The notes beneath the pieces are model-generated. The model was given only the letters and a program-made list of their open reading frames with translations. It did no database searches and was not told where the DNA came from. From NCBI GenBank assembly GCA_005406025.1, contig BGZK01000713.1, positions 243,866 through 307,865 on the forward strand: DNA of 64,000 bases, in the 5' to 3' direction. Source of the DNA: Eumeta japonica (taxonomy: Eukaryota; Arthropoda; Insecta; Lepidoptera; Psychidae). The first letter of the stretch is position 1. The number at the start of each line of letters is the position of its first letter. A program made the translations under genes and the position numbers. This document shows positions 11,462 to 22,005 of this stretch, piece by piece.

Positions 11462-12099
11462 TAGGGTTCCGAAGCCATTATTACAAAGATACGCACTACA
11501 GATGAAAAAAGTACACTTTTCCCATGATTTTCGTACGGACTACCTATAACTTTAGTCGCCTATAACTATAAAACAATTAGGTATGTTAACTATTACTATT
11601 AAAATAATTTAAGTTGAAGTGCAGCAGCAAGAGTGTATCTCAAGACACTTACGTCCTTTTGTTGAGAAGCGTAGTTTTCGGGCAATAACTCAAAAACAAC
11701 ATATACTATCACATTTAATATAATCTTGTTAAAAGTATTTATCAAGCATTAAGTTCGCTATTTTTTTAATATTTTTGAACATAAAGTTCAGAAAATAAAG
11801 GGGGAGACACAATTTCTGCAAATTTCGAAGCAATTATTTCAGAAAATATTCAATTCGTCAGAAAATTTTTTTTTTTCAGTTTCTGTTATATGTATGGAAT
11901 GCCCTCCATAGGAATATTTATTTTTGTTGTTTAACTATAAAACTAAGTAGCGGCTTATACAAGACACCTACATTATGAATTTAATCAATATAAATCTTGT
12001 AGTTTTTGAATAAAATGCCTGTGACATACAGACGTACGGACGGACGGATATGACGAAACTATAAGGGTTTAATTTTTACCATTTTGCTTCGGAACCCTA
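11462..12099. mobile_element. MITE-like element, family A, with 14-bp inverted ends
   Basis: TAGGGTTCCGAAGC at 11462-11475 is the exact reverse complement of GCTTCGGAACCCTA at 12086-12099, giving a 638-bp non-coding unit. The internal phrase ACGTCCTTTTGTTGAGAAGC (about 11651) recurs at about 31754, and the left end recurs at 31541. The end of the unit recurs at 8.56 kb. An inner AAGGGTTT at about 12063 is a partial extra arm near the right end. No target-site duplication was established, and ends of this general form are also found on lepidopteran elements of uncertain class. Confidence 0.55.
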
Positions 12100-13715
12100 A
12101 AATGAGGTTTGAAGGAAGCAACAGCTAAAATATTTTTAATTAAAAAAAACAGCAATATGACAAACATTAGGTATGGCTACCTAACGTAACGTAAAAGGAA
12201 TGTGTAACGTAAAAATAATATATAGTTACAGTATAAAGCGCTTATTTATTTTTCCATATCTCTTGTCTGTTTATAGGCCGTATTTTAAACGGTTGGCTAT
12301 CTAACCCTGTCGTTTGTTTTTGGATCCAGGTTGCAAGGAGTCCGAAACTATTTATTAACCACCTCCCATTTAATTGTATCGGGATTTTATTTTTTTGAGT
12401 CGCACGGCTGGTAAAAGATAAAAAGTGGATCATCATCATCAGAGACACCCATGATGATGATTAACAATAAGCCAAGAGGGAGCTACGCGCTATGCGCTAC
12501 GCTACGCGCATGCAAATACAAACTTACGGTACTAAACCGTTTGTTTTCATTATGAAAGAACACATCGTTCTGAAGCGTGTATGTCGGAGAAGGTACACCA
12601 GCATCTTCAAAGGCATGTGAAGTTGACGACACGCGCTAAGTCGATGCGGATAGTATATGGTCTAATACCCGCCTTTTTCTTGGAACATCTGTGTGTCCAG
12701 AAATGGTACATTAAATGGAGCTTATCCTCAACAATCGCTATATTTATCGACAAGTATTTTACAAGTCCAACGATCCATGCAATGATCGCAACAGTCGAGC
12801 GTTACGTAACGTGAAGAGCCTCCGAAGATTGCAAATAAAAACATCGAGGCGCTGTGAGGAGTAAGAAGCTCTTTTCATCGTTTATATTTATGCCGACGGC
12901 CGGCAAACAATATCGCGTAATGAATAAGGCTTAGACGGCAAAGAGTAGCGCCGGCTTATATTGGGCGTGGATACGTCGCTTTTGATTGTAGTTTTCAGAA
13001 AATCTTACCATAGACTCGTTTTTTCATTTTGATCCTGTTTTGATTTTGTAATTCTTATGCATAAGTTTTATTTATAATCTATCTTCGTGTCATGGAAATT
13101 ATGTTTATTATTGCGAATAGAGCTACGAATATTGGATACGCGTAGAGTTTTTACCAAAGCAGTATTGAAAAGAGTATACTTTCTAAAGCCTAATAGATTG
13201 AAGCGCTACAGGTCCCCAGGAGAAGGCGGACAAATAACATAGTTACGATAATAAATCACAAGTCATAAAGTGATGTTCAAGTACTACCGCAGGCATCTTT
13301 TAACATGTAAAAAATGTTATTATGTCTTCGTATAAGTAAATATAATAGATTTTATTTTCTATAATTCAATCTCTCTATTCTATAATTCTCAATAGATCTA
13401 TGTGTTTTTAGTTTTTAAATAGCTGAAATATAAAATAACTATAAAACAAATAATATATGACATTGTTATAGCACACCTTTAATTAGGCTCTACTCTTTGT
13501 AAATAATAAATCACACATTTCCAGTTACACATTACAAACACTTTAATTCAATATCAGTCTTTCATTCCGTAAGATGTATTGCAATGTGTCCAAACAATCA
13601 CATACTATTTCGGATTACATTTCAAATTATTATAAAACTACCTTTCAAAAGGCATTCGCATCTATATTTAGACTATCTTTGCTCAATCCCACACTTCGAA
13701 AAACTCTAATAATAA
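12100..13715. other. Non-coding stretch with short CpG-richer patches
   Basis: At 12481-12520 a CTACGC/GCGCTA run is followed by an octamer-like ATGCAAAT. About 12870-12990 is a CpG-richer patch (GACGGCCGGC, GTAATGAATAAGGC). After 13000 the sequence is AT-rich and featureless. No gene is supported. Confidence 0.3.
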
Positions 13716-13719
13716 CATT

Positions 13720-13990
13720 ATAGAGAGTCGAATGTCGCTGCCTGAAGCGCTTTGTGCGCCGATCACAGAAATGTATACCGCTTATTCATATCGGCCGCGT
13801 ACCGGGCCACATTCAAAAATTATGTCTACGACGGCACCTCGTATGCCGCTCGCGCCGGGGCCTCGCTCTGTTGCACCTTCCTAATCTGTAGCCATAAAAT
13901 AAAGTACCACGTTCAATCGACAATCACAGAAGGCTAAGCCTCGTAGGGAAATAATGATGCGGTCGGTTAGTGCATTAAAAACGTGCTTTG
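13720..13990. promoter_or_regulatory. CpG-rich island, candidate regulatory element
   Basis: GC-richer sequence with TATCGGCCGCGTACCGGGCC (about 13788) and CCATAAAATAAAG (about 13893), and no credible frame. The 61-codon frame at 13752-13937 has no recognisable motif. Confidence 0.25.
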
Positions 13991-14484
13991 TGAGGTCTCG
14001 GTGCCTTTAAAGTGATGTTTCACGGTGCATTAAAGGGAATTAATATTTTCTGTTTTATTTCTTATTGATCCTTTATGAACCAGCAGTCAAACCATTCTAT
14101 CGTGCGTTGGTTCCGTCATCTGTCAGTCCATCTGTTTGGTTGCAGATCTCTTGTTATCTTCATTTTCATAATTCTCTGTTTGTATATTTAGGTGAAATCA
14201 AATAAATATTCTTTTCTTTTATTTCATCTCGTTAAACCTTCTTTACCGAGCGGGTGATATTGATCAATTCCCATGAAATAATGATTTAATTGTTGCGTAC
14301 CTTTAATGAGGGCTTTCAAAATTTCATCCCTTCAATCGTGGGACATGAAGAATAATAACTTGACTCCATCCGATTTAAACAAAAACGTATTAATGATGTA
14401 TCTCTGGAAAAGCTAGTTAGTCGTATCACTATGCCAAGGCTATCAATTTTCACGTGAATATGTTTACCAATGTCTATTTTGAGG

Positions 14485-14795
14485 TAAGCGGGCGTGGTTC
14501 AGCGGTTGAGAGCACCGGCTTAGAGGCGGGTAGAGAAGATACCGGGTTTGATTCCAATCACTGGCGATTCGATCAAAGAATTTTCAACTTGAATCAAATC
14601 AAACCAATCGCTTCGTACCTCGAGGAGCACGTTAAGCTTTCGGGAACGGACGTCGTGATAGCACAACCGACACGACAGTCGTTAACAACCTCAAACCCGC
14701 AACTAGCTAGCGTGGAAACCTAAGGTCTTAGTCCTTCGGTCTGAAATGAAAAGGGCGTGGGAGGATACGCGCCAGGAGTGGGGTAAATAAAAACC
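14485..14795 (+). mobile_element. tRNA-derived SINE
   Basis: A Pol III A box (TGGTTCAGCGG, 14495-14505) is followed about 40 bases later by a B box (GGTTTGATTCC, 14545-14555, one change from GGTTCGANTCC), both in a tRNA-like setting (GTTGAGAGCACCGGCTTAG). The unrelated body runs to a tail with AGTCCTTCGGTCTGAAATG (about 14729) and GCGCCAGGAGTGGGG (about 14769), a form I recognise from lepidopteran SINE tails, ending in A-rich TAAATAAAAA. The 89-codon frame across it is incidental. Exact subfamily not determined. Confidence 0.75.
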
Positions 14796-15773
14796 TGACT
14801 GTAAACTTCCTTCGTATAGCAGAGCTGCTTCGCTGCCCCGTATGCTTTCCATAGGGCATGGATCACATTCAAGAAGAGGATATCAGAATAACTGCTGACG
14901 CTCATATGTCTTCAAAATTTCTAGCGAATCAATTTGTGATACAGCTATTCTTTTTCTTTTCAACGTCTAAGCAAGGTTGTAGTTTCCAGCTTTGTTATGT
15001 GTATGATTTTTGTCTCCTGTAAATGTGATATTTTAATTTGAAATATATATAATTTGCACGCATGTGACATATGAAGATTTTTTATTACTATACAATTGAA
15101 GAGAATTTATCAGTCAACTAATCGTAACACCCTTATGCTAAGATTTCGTCCTTCAATTTTAAAGTGCTGATTGTTATTGGTGACAAAATAGTATTACAAA
15201 AAATATAACCTGCGCAATGATTACTATTATAGGAAAACTATTAAAATGAAGCAATGATTTTACGAAAAGTATACTGATACAGAATAAAAATGCCCGGTTT
15301 CCGGAAACGCATTTCGTACGTATTGCAGCGAGCAAACTTACATCGCAAGCGTTAATTATTGATTGGAAATGCCAGTTATAGATGATGATTTAAGATGAAT
15401 TATAATTGGTTGGCATCGGAATGGATTCCATGGTTTTAATGTTGTTGTTATTGAAGTAAGATTTTAGTAGCTTTTTTTGAAAAATCAACCTCTCGTTTCA
15501 CTGTGGGCAAATTAAAAACTAAACAAAACATTATACTTAGAATACAAACATTTTCCATTTCATTCCCTCGCATTTTAAAAATATAATTGACGTGAAGTGG
15601 AATAGTTTTCAATCAAAATTTGGATAAATTATCTATTCCTTATCCGCTTATGAATTAACGAGCTAAAGTTACTCTTATGTTTGCCTCGAGTTAAAGTAAT
15701 TAAGGTACAGGTAGTTAATTAGATCTTTGTACTGGTAAATTTCGAAGCATAACTTCAATGTTTACAGTCAATA
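14796..15773. other. AT-rich non-coding stretch
   Basis: No gene, repeat or regulatory signal that I can support. Confidence 0.4.
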
Positions 15774-15798
15774 CACAACCGCACAACCGCACAACCGC
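15774..15798. repeat. 8-bp tandem repeat, three copies
   Basis: CACAACCG is repeated three times in a row. Confidence 0.85.
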
Positions 15799-15860
15799 AT
15801 AGGGAATATAAAGTATCTCTCTACCTATTCTTGGTCTGAAGAGCCTTTAAAATGAGCCAA

Positions 15861-15904
15861 CTATCGATACATCGATAGTTTCGTTTTATCGATAGGCGTA
15901 TCGA
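15861..15904. promoter_or_regulatory. Cluster of DRE-like TATCGATA sites
   Basis: Exact TATCGATA occurs at 15862-15869 and 15887-15894, with ATCGATA at 15871-15877 and TATCGA at 15899-15904. The first two sites also form an inverted pair (CTATCGAT, 2-base gap, ATCGATAG). In Drosophila TATCGATA is the binding site of DREF, and CGATA clusters bind the BEAF-32 insulator protein, both near housekeeping promoters. Whether the site works as promoter or insulator here is inferred. No credible gene starts just downstream; the 92-codon frame at 15933-16211 lacks motifs. Confidence 0.45.
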
Positions 15905-16735
15905 CGGTCTCGGGCCCGCGATTGTTTCCAAATTGCTCTTTATGCCCGTCCAAAACGTTTATCTCAATCTCACGAGGTCTCTCTTACCACGTCCCTATCG
16001 CTATCTTAAGCGCTTAATCGGTATAAAATATTTATTTCACAGCAAAAAAAAAATCTCGACGGCGCGACGCTTTGATATTCTGTATACAGACATCTATTGT
16101 ATTTATGAATTCTCGACCGGTAACAATTTTTTTCTTATTATGCCGCTATCGTGGTCATTTTTTACGTATTTTTTAAACGTTTCAGCACGTTTATTTAAAC
16201 TGGAATCTTGATGACTTTTAATTTTAGGTAACGACAAATTTAGAATCGGAACTAAAGTCAAAAACTAAACGTAATATCACGAATTAATTACGAATTAGAT
16301 ATTTAGATTTTTTTAGTTATGTTAACACAAAGACCATACCTATGTTTCTTTCCATATTTTACCGCCTCTATCTAAATGCATAGTGTAGGTACGTTAGAGA
16401 AAATTATTAGATATATTTTAGAAACTTCTGTTCTATAAAAAATACAGTAAAACAAAAGAATGTGAAGTTCGTTATCAATCAGTTAGTGAAAATCGGGAAT
16501 GAAAGAAAACAGAAAACACTAAACAAAATACACGAAGTGAAAGTGATTTAACTATTTTATCAAATCGTTTTGATAGCAAATTAGCCATCGTATGATTGTA
16601 TCTTATAAATTATAAAGCTCAGATAATTATTGATGGACTCAAAGGCATCCAAAGGAAGTTAACAGCGATCCTTTGTTAAACTGAAAATCCTTAAAAAATC
16701 AAATACTGAACAAACTAGCAAGTAATTTTTTACTA
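15905..16735. other. Non-coding stretch, AT-rich after 16200
   Basis: Downstream of the DRE-like cluster the sequence is first CpG-containing (to about 16080), then AT-rich. No gene is supported. Confidence 0.35.
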
Positions 16736-17345
16736 TTATTGTTTTTCCAAATAGTGTCCGTTGAGATCAATACATCGCTGCATTCAATGAGACCACTGAG
16801 AGACACACTTTGCCCATACGCACTCAGGGGTTGTTTCGACGGACTTTTGGTATGGAGCTACTGCCTCCTCGGCGTCCGTAAACCACTCAGATAGAAGTCT
16901 TTCTTTTATTTTAGAAAATAAATAGAAATCACATCGTGCAAAGTCGGAGCTGTAAGGCAGGTAAGACAGTATTTTTGTATCTAACGTCGCCAAATTGTTA
17001 GTTCTCTGTCTTTCGGTATCTGGTGAAACGTTGTTATGGTGAAGGAGAATCCTACTGCGAGGTAGTTTTTCACGAACTTTTTTCGAAAACAAAAGACAAA
17101 CAGTTGTTAGTGTACCAGTTTTTAGTGACTGTTTTATTATCTTCTGAAACAATTGTTGCATAATGACTCGTCATTTTGAAAAAAGAGGCCACTATCAATC
17201 TTCCGACGCTTCGACCTCATTTTACTTTAATAGGCAAAAATCGTCGAAAGGAAACACCCACTGAGCAGATTGTTTTTTGTTTCGGGAACGTAAAGTAAAT
17301 CCAGCTTTCGTCACCTGTAACTATATCGTAAACACGTGAACTGTT
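16736..17345 (-). pseudogene. Mariner transposase remnant (Tc1/mariner superfamily)
   Basis: Reading the minus strand gives the C-terminal two-thirds of a mariner transposase. It shows TGDESWIYFTFPKQKT (about 17320-17280, holding the first catalytic Asp), MTSHYATIVSEDNKTVT, SRILLHHNNVS (second catalytic position is Asn where mariners have HHDN), then PYSSDFARCDFYLFSKIKER (third Asp retained), and EWFTDAEEAVAPYQKSVE. It ends in MQRCIDLNGHYLEKQ and a stop at 16736-16738. A TGA stop interrupts the C terminus at 16784-16786, and at least one stop and frameshift lie near 17150-17250. The N-terminal DNA-binding region and both terminal inverted repeats are not seen. The remnant is inactive. The longest intact piece is 125 residues (16784-17161). 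Confidence 0.88.
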
Positions 17346-17389
17346 TTGTCAACCGTTTATAAAGTAAAGTGAAAAATTAATGTGGTTTC

Positions 17390-18183
17390 CATTATTTATT
17401 ACAACAATTGCGGTAAGTGATAATTCAATTCAATTCATAAAAGTATGCAATTTTTCATCAATGTTTTCTTATGACGTTATCGGCTAAAATTATCGCTCGT
17501 AAACCGACTTTTTCGTCTTCTCAAAAGCGACTATTTTTAATTATATTATTTAGAGAATTTTCGAAAAGTTATTGGCCGACTGTCCTTCATCCTTTAGGAT
17601 TCAAACTTACGAGCGATTTGCCGAAAAGGCGTCGCGTTGCGGCGAATGCGTCTCGTAAAATTTACGGCCGATATTTATTTTTATGACGAGCCGTCGCATC
17701 GCGGCCTTCGTTTTTATCGCGCGCCGTGTTTACTGGGACGCCCTTCCCTGAGCACAAAATAAGCAAACTCTCAGCCCGCGGTCACCTGAGCCTCGGCCCG
17801 GTATTAATTGTTGTCTAATATTTAATATGGAATAATACGTCCGTTGATATTTAACGGCGACATAAGATACTTTTATTGTGTTTTCGTGTATGTTGGTTTT
17901 CGCAGGACGACTCAAAAATATAGAAAAAATTGCATTTCTTCGGAATAATAACACAACAGATATAATTGATAATTTTGGGAGTTTATGGTTACTCGCTTCG
18001 TCAGCCACAAGCTTCTTCCTGCATCTTATTGACTATATTTATTATTAAATAAATATACAAGGTTTGTTATTTAAGCTCAATACAACCACTCCATCTTGTA
18101 CATGTCTTGAAAGCAGCTAGGGTCTATCGATGAGTCTTCAGAATACCAAGCGTGAGTTTTAAGTTATTTTAATTTTTTTTTAG
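17390..18183. other. Non-coding stretch with CpG-richer island at 17460-17830
   Basis: The first part has many TCG/CGA words (GCGTCGCGTTGCGGCGAATGC at about 17630, then GACGAGCCGTCGCATCGCGG at about 17682) and no credible frame. It is a candidate regulatory island. The last 20 bases (TTTTAATTTTTTTTTAG, ending 18183) are a strong splice-acceptor-like tract for the next feature. Confidence 0.3.
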
Positions 18184-18437
18184 GCATGAGAATCTATACA
18201 GTTTAGGCAGTGTCCCTCGTGGTCGTTTTGTACAACTTCAAAACGCTTACTTAAATGATAGCAAACGCAAACGACACAGAAACGGCTGAAAACTCACATT
18301 CTTTTGAGCAACAAGCGATAGCAAATGGACCATCTCAAGAATATCTAAACAGGTGGACGGATATTCTAAATTTTGTGAGCAGCAGCGCATACAATTATGA
18401 GAACTCCGATATTGCGGTCGTTGACCTGTCTGAGTAG
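18184..18437 (+). CDS. Candidate terminal coding exon with a frame break
   Basis: An acceptor-like tract ends at 18183. From it, only one frame is open: 34 codons from 18185 (starting HENLYSLGSVPRGRFVQLQN) to a TGA at 18287-18289. A second frame is open from ATG 18255 to TAG at 18435-18437 (60 codons, ending NYENSDIAVVDLSE) and also looks protein-like. The two overlap at 18255-18286, as expected if one coding sequence carries a small indel there; the tandem GCAAACGCAAAC at 18261-18272 is a plausible slip site. An AATAAA at 18472-18477 sits 35 bases after the last stop. No family is recognised. Alternatives: a real exon using one frame only, a pseudo-exon, an assembly indel, or chance. Confidence 0.35.
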
Positions 18438-18663
18438 CATTAGTGATTAGAATGACATTTTTTAACGTTAAAATAAAGATGAGTTAAAATCAACGAGTAG
18501 CAGCTATTGGGTTTATGCTATATGTAAAATAACATTTTGTAAATGTATAACAAAATTCGTGAATTCTAAAGCAAACTTTTTGACGAATTGCATTATCAAA
18601 ATTGATGCAGGATACGGACCGCGAAATAAATTATGAGCCTCGTAATTCTACGTAAATTGTCTG

Positions 18664-18991
18664 TAAGGGAACATACCCATACTACGTGACTTATATTTTA
18701 CAATTTTTTACCCAAAGGTGATCAATCGTAGTATATGCCTAGACCCCCCTTACCACTTAAATTTTCACGTAGTAATTTATAAATGTGATTTTAAATCATT
18801 TTTTTTGCTAACAGAAAGTTAATATAATCAAGGAGAAAAAACTTATGTAAAAACATAATGTAACAGGTACTTATGTTTTACTATAAATATAATATATAAA
18901 ACGAAGCCTTGAAGCCCCCGTCCTGTGGCCAAGGTGACCAAGCGCATTTTGAAGACCCGCCCGGGTCACGTAGTATGGGTATGTTCGCTTA
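18664..18991. mobile_element. MITE with 27-bp terminal inverted repeats
   Basis: The left end (18664-18690) and right end (18965-18991) are reverse complements over 27 bases with one mismatch, sharing the core CATACCCATACTACGTGAC. The 328-bp unit is non-coding and contains a second TCACGTAGTA-like phrase at about 18764 and a C-run (AGACCCCCCTTACC, about 18742). No clear target-site duplication was seen, so the superfamily is not assigned. Confidence 0.7.
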
Positions 18992-20045
18992 TCTTCCTTT
19001 ATTTTCAGAAGTGTGACAATAAGCCTAGTTACAAAGAGCTTTTTTGTTTAACAATGAACGACGAATAACGAATACCTATTAGGTGCAACGAAGGTTACCA
19101 AGGCGCATGATTTACTCTGCTCTCGTGCACTTTGCATTGACTTTTCATCGACCTATCGCTTGACGCATGATCTCCCAAAATACTTAAATTTCAGATTTTC
19201 TTAATGTATTATCGTCTTATACCGCCCATAACTGTCTTTCGAAATTCACCCTTCTTCGTCGGTGTAGTCAGCATTTTTATAATAATTCTCTGCTTATTTT
19301 AATAGAGCTACGGCATTCAACTTTATTTTTGTACATTTAGAATGCTCGGAATGTCCGTCCATCCGGCCTATGTTAGAGATTTTTTTTTATTAATAATTAA
19401 AGTTTATATTAATATTGATCGTAACCATAAATCTGGCGAGCGCCCCGGGTCGGATTAGCCGCGCCGCGGTTTTGTCCGCACGTGGCCAATTTGTTACTTA
19501 TGGCCACACAACATAAAACCTTTTTCATGTGTGTGTGTTCAAAAACTGAATGACTTTGGAGAAAAATCTTTATGTTTAAGCGTTTGTAATGCCCGTATTT
19601 TATAGTGTTGAGTCGCTAATAAACTAGCGGATAGCTAGTTCAATTTGCTGCAAAAAGTATTCTACGTCAACAATGAAGTCTCGATTTGTCTAGGCTAGCT
19701 TTCTGTATTTGCTGTAGCACGTAAGTATTTTTGATTATAATGATGTGTGTGTTTAAATGTTTTGGCGAATTTCATTTTTATCCAAAGGACTATCGGACTA
19801 TGTATTTGATATTGATTTCTGTATTATGATAATTGATTATTTATATCTTGGCTAAAAGTATTTAACAATTACCGAAACGAACAATCTATATATTTTCAAA
19901 CATGGCGATGTATAGAGTATTTAGTGTTCCATAAATACCAATTAACATTTTGACAAGCGCTCTAAAAATTCAATCAACTATCCAACATAGTGCTTACATT
20001 TTCATCCACAGTGAGTTTATGCTGCGTTTATTCTGTCGCAGGCCC
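18992..20045. other. AT-rich non-coding stretch with small GC-rich patch
   Basis: A CpG-rich patch at 19430-19500 (GCGCCCCGGGTCGGATTAGC) stands out. Otherwise nothing is recognisable. Confidence 0.35.
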
Positions 20046-20049
20046 TCGC

Positions 20050-20240
20050 GCTTTTAGATAGAAATCACAGTGCTTTTATCAATCCTCATAACATGCGTGG
20101 TCAGACACTTTCATAGATCATTTCTTTCCACTCTGTCATAAGCTTTTTCCAGATCTAGAACGATACAGATAACGTTGGAGCCCTTAGGCAAAAACGTCTT
20201 TATAATCTCATATGAACGTGTCTCGTAATATACCTATCTA
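20050..20240 (-). mobile_element. LINE reverse transcriptase fragment
   Basis: Read on the minus strand, 20170 down to 20100 gives ICIVLDLEKAYDRVERNDL, a stop, then KCL. This is the LEKAYDRV box around the first catalytic Asp of non-LTR reverse transcriptases (domain A). Flanking residues FLPKGSN (about 20190) fit loosely. It is a short fragment with stops, and its clade is not certain. Confidence 0.75.
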
Positions 20241-20279
20241 CACCGAGCATACACATTATTGTTATTTTTTTCAAAGTGC

Positions 20280-20690
20280 AATGAATTGTTTTCACATACA
20301 AATATCCGCCGCATCAAAACTGGAACGGAAACGGTAACTCGGGACGTCAATCGCGAAACATAAACATCGATTAATTTATGCCGGAGATGCTTCATTAAAA
20401 TTTATCACAGGAATAAATTAATTATTCATACATTATACGAGCGCTCGTTATCCCCAAAAGAACTATAGACGCGGACGTGTTTTATTAGGAGAGCTTATTT
20501 ATTACATCCCGCACCGCGGACGGGGGCGCAACAATAGAAATCCATAACAACTTTAACTTATCAACGCGGACGGAGGCGTTACAAAGAGATTGTAAATTAA
20601 GAAAACGGCAGAGCTCCCGATACATAACGATTGTGCGGTGTTTTGGAGCAACACACTCCCTCTTGCGGCGCGGGCGCGTGTCCGCAATGT
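20280..20690. promoter_or_regulatory. CpG-richer island with repeated GCGGACG words
   Basis: GCGGACG occurs at 20471-20477, 20516-20522 and 20566-20572, spaced 45 and 50 bases, with the last two followed by similar GGGGGCG/GGAGGCG and ACAA words. Homeodomain-type ATTA/TAAT words cluster at about 20370-20430 (ATTAATTTATG, AATTAATTATTCAT). There is no credible frame. Candidate enhancer by composition and motifs only. Confidence 0.3.
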
Positions 20691-20777
20691 GATATTTTTG
20701 ATCAGAAATAGAAATATTTAAACGTTTTTTCGATATATACTGCTAACTAGACACTGTTAATTAGACGACTAATACTG

Positions 20778-20818
20778 ACTGATCAATTGATCTAGTGACA
20801 CTAGATCAATTGATCAGT
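20778..20818. repeat. Near-perfect palindrome, 20-bp arms, 1-base centre
   Basis: The left arm 20778-20797 and right arm 20799-20818 are exact reverse complements, with only A20798 between. Each arm itself contains the smaller palindrome TGATCAATTGATC. Confidence 0.95.
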
Positions 20819-21890
20819 ACAGGGTTTTAAATTTGAAATTTTATGTGTAAATTACCTTTTACACGGCAAATGACTAAAATTCTTTGATTTTCTCGAGTGG
20901 GTATGTAAAAACTGGATGACAATTAATTTTTGACAATAATAAACTGCCCAGCGCTAGTGATATTTGCAATTCCCAACGGATCTTAGTGCGACTTTGGTAG
21001 TTGTCTCTTATAATTGAATCCGCAGTACGGATGAAGATTGCTACGAGAGAATTGTTTTATACCCGAGCGAACAAAGACACGACTAGCAAAAATTGACTAT
21101 AGGATCACAGATGGTTTTTTATCAGTATAATAATAAAGATTATATAAATAGATCTCCATAGACATGATTATCATTTTACGATCCTTCGTAAAGATTACCC
21201 TATTTTCCTTATTTCACGTAAAACAGGACTACTGACGAGGTCATCATTTCGTGGAGAAGTTTATGGAAGTCTTAAATTGGATATAGAAATTTAGTTCAAG
21301 GAAGGCTTTAATAATTCACATCTGGATTATTGATATTAGTATGAAATCAATCTCTAAAATTGTAAGTTGTTCTTGTAACCTGTATTTCAACAATAATATT
21401 GAGTCCCTCTTTTGACTATCTTATTAAGAAATAATTGTTCATTTTATGATGTTCTAATCTTATCGTATAACTTTTGACTTGTGACAATTGTGATTCTAAA
21501 AACATGAGAATTGCGAATTGATGAGCGAAAAATAATAGAGCTTCTATGTCTCTCAGTTCGAACTAGAGGCAGCAGCAATAAAGCCGTGGAGGTGGCGCGA
21601 TGATCGCGAGTGATTCGAGTCCTTAATTAAAAACTGTTTACGACATTGTAAACGTGTCTCTGAAAAAAAAAACCTATGTAGAGCTTAAAAAACCTTACAC
21701 CTTCTAAGTTTTATTATGGTTAATTTGCTAAAAGGATGCTTTTTGTTTTAACTCTAAATACAGTTTGTCTAATTTTAACAAGAAATATTTACGATAACCG
21801 AATTATGTTATAACAAGTTTCGAGTTAATGAAATTTAATTATAAATTAAAAAAATCGAGTAGAACATATAATACATTTTAATTTTGAGTT
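20819..21890. other. AT-rich non-coding stretch
   Basis: A GC-richer patch at about 21560-21630 (GCCGTGGAGGTGGCGCGATG) is unassigned. No gene is supported. Confidence 0.35.
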
Positions 21891-21892
21891 TC

Positions 21893-22005
21893 AACTTGCT
21901 ACAGCAAGTTAAAAACGAAACCAAAAAGTGAATCCAGGGCCACTTTTTGGTTTCGCTATAGGCTGCTGGTGGGCAGTCTCGTTGTTCCTGGCTATGGTAG
22001 CCAGG
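21893..22005. repeat. Three perfect hairpins in 113 bases
   Basis: AACTTGCT/AGCAAGTT pair at 21893-21910 with a 2-base gap. CGAAACCAAAAAGTG at 21916-21930 pairs exactly with 21941-21955 across a 10-base loop. CCTGGCTA/TAGCCAGG pair at 21987-22005 with a 3-base loop. The host sequence (to about 22100) is GC-richer than its flanks and unassigned. Confidence 0.8.
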
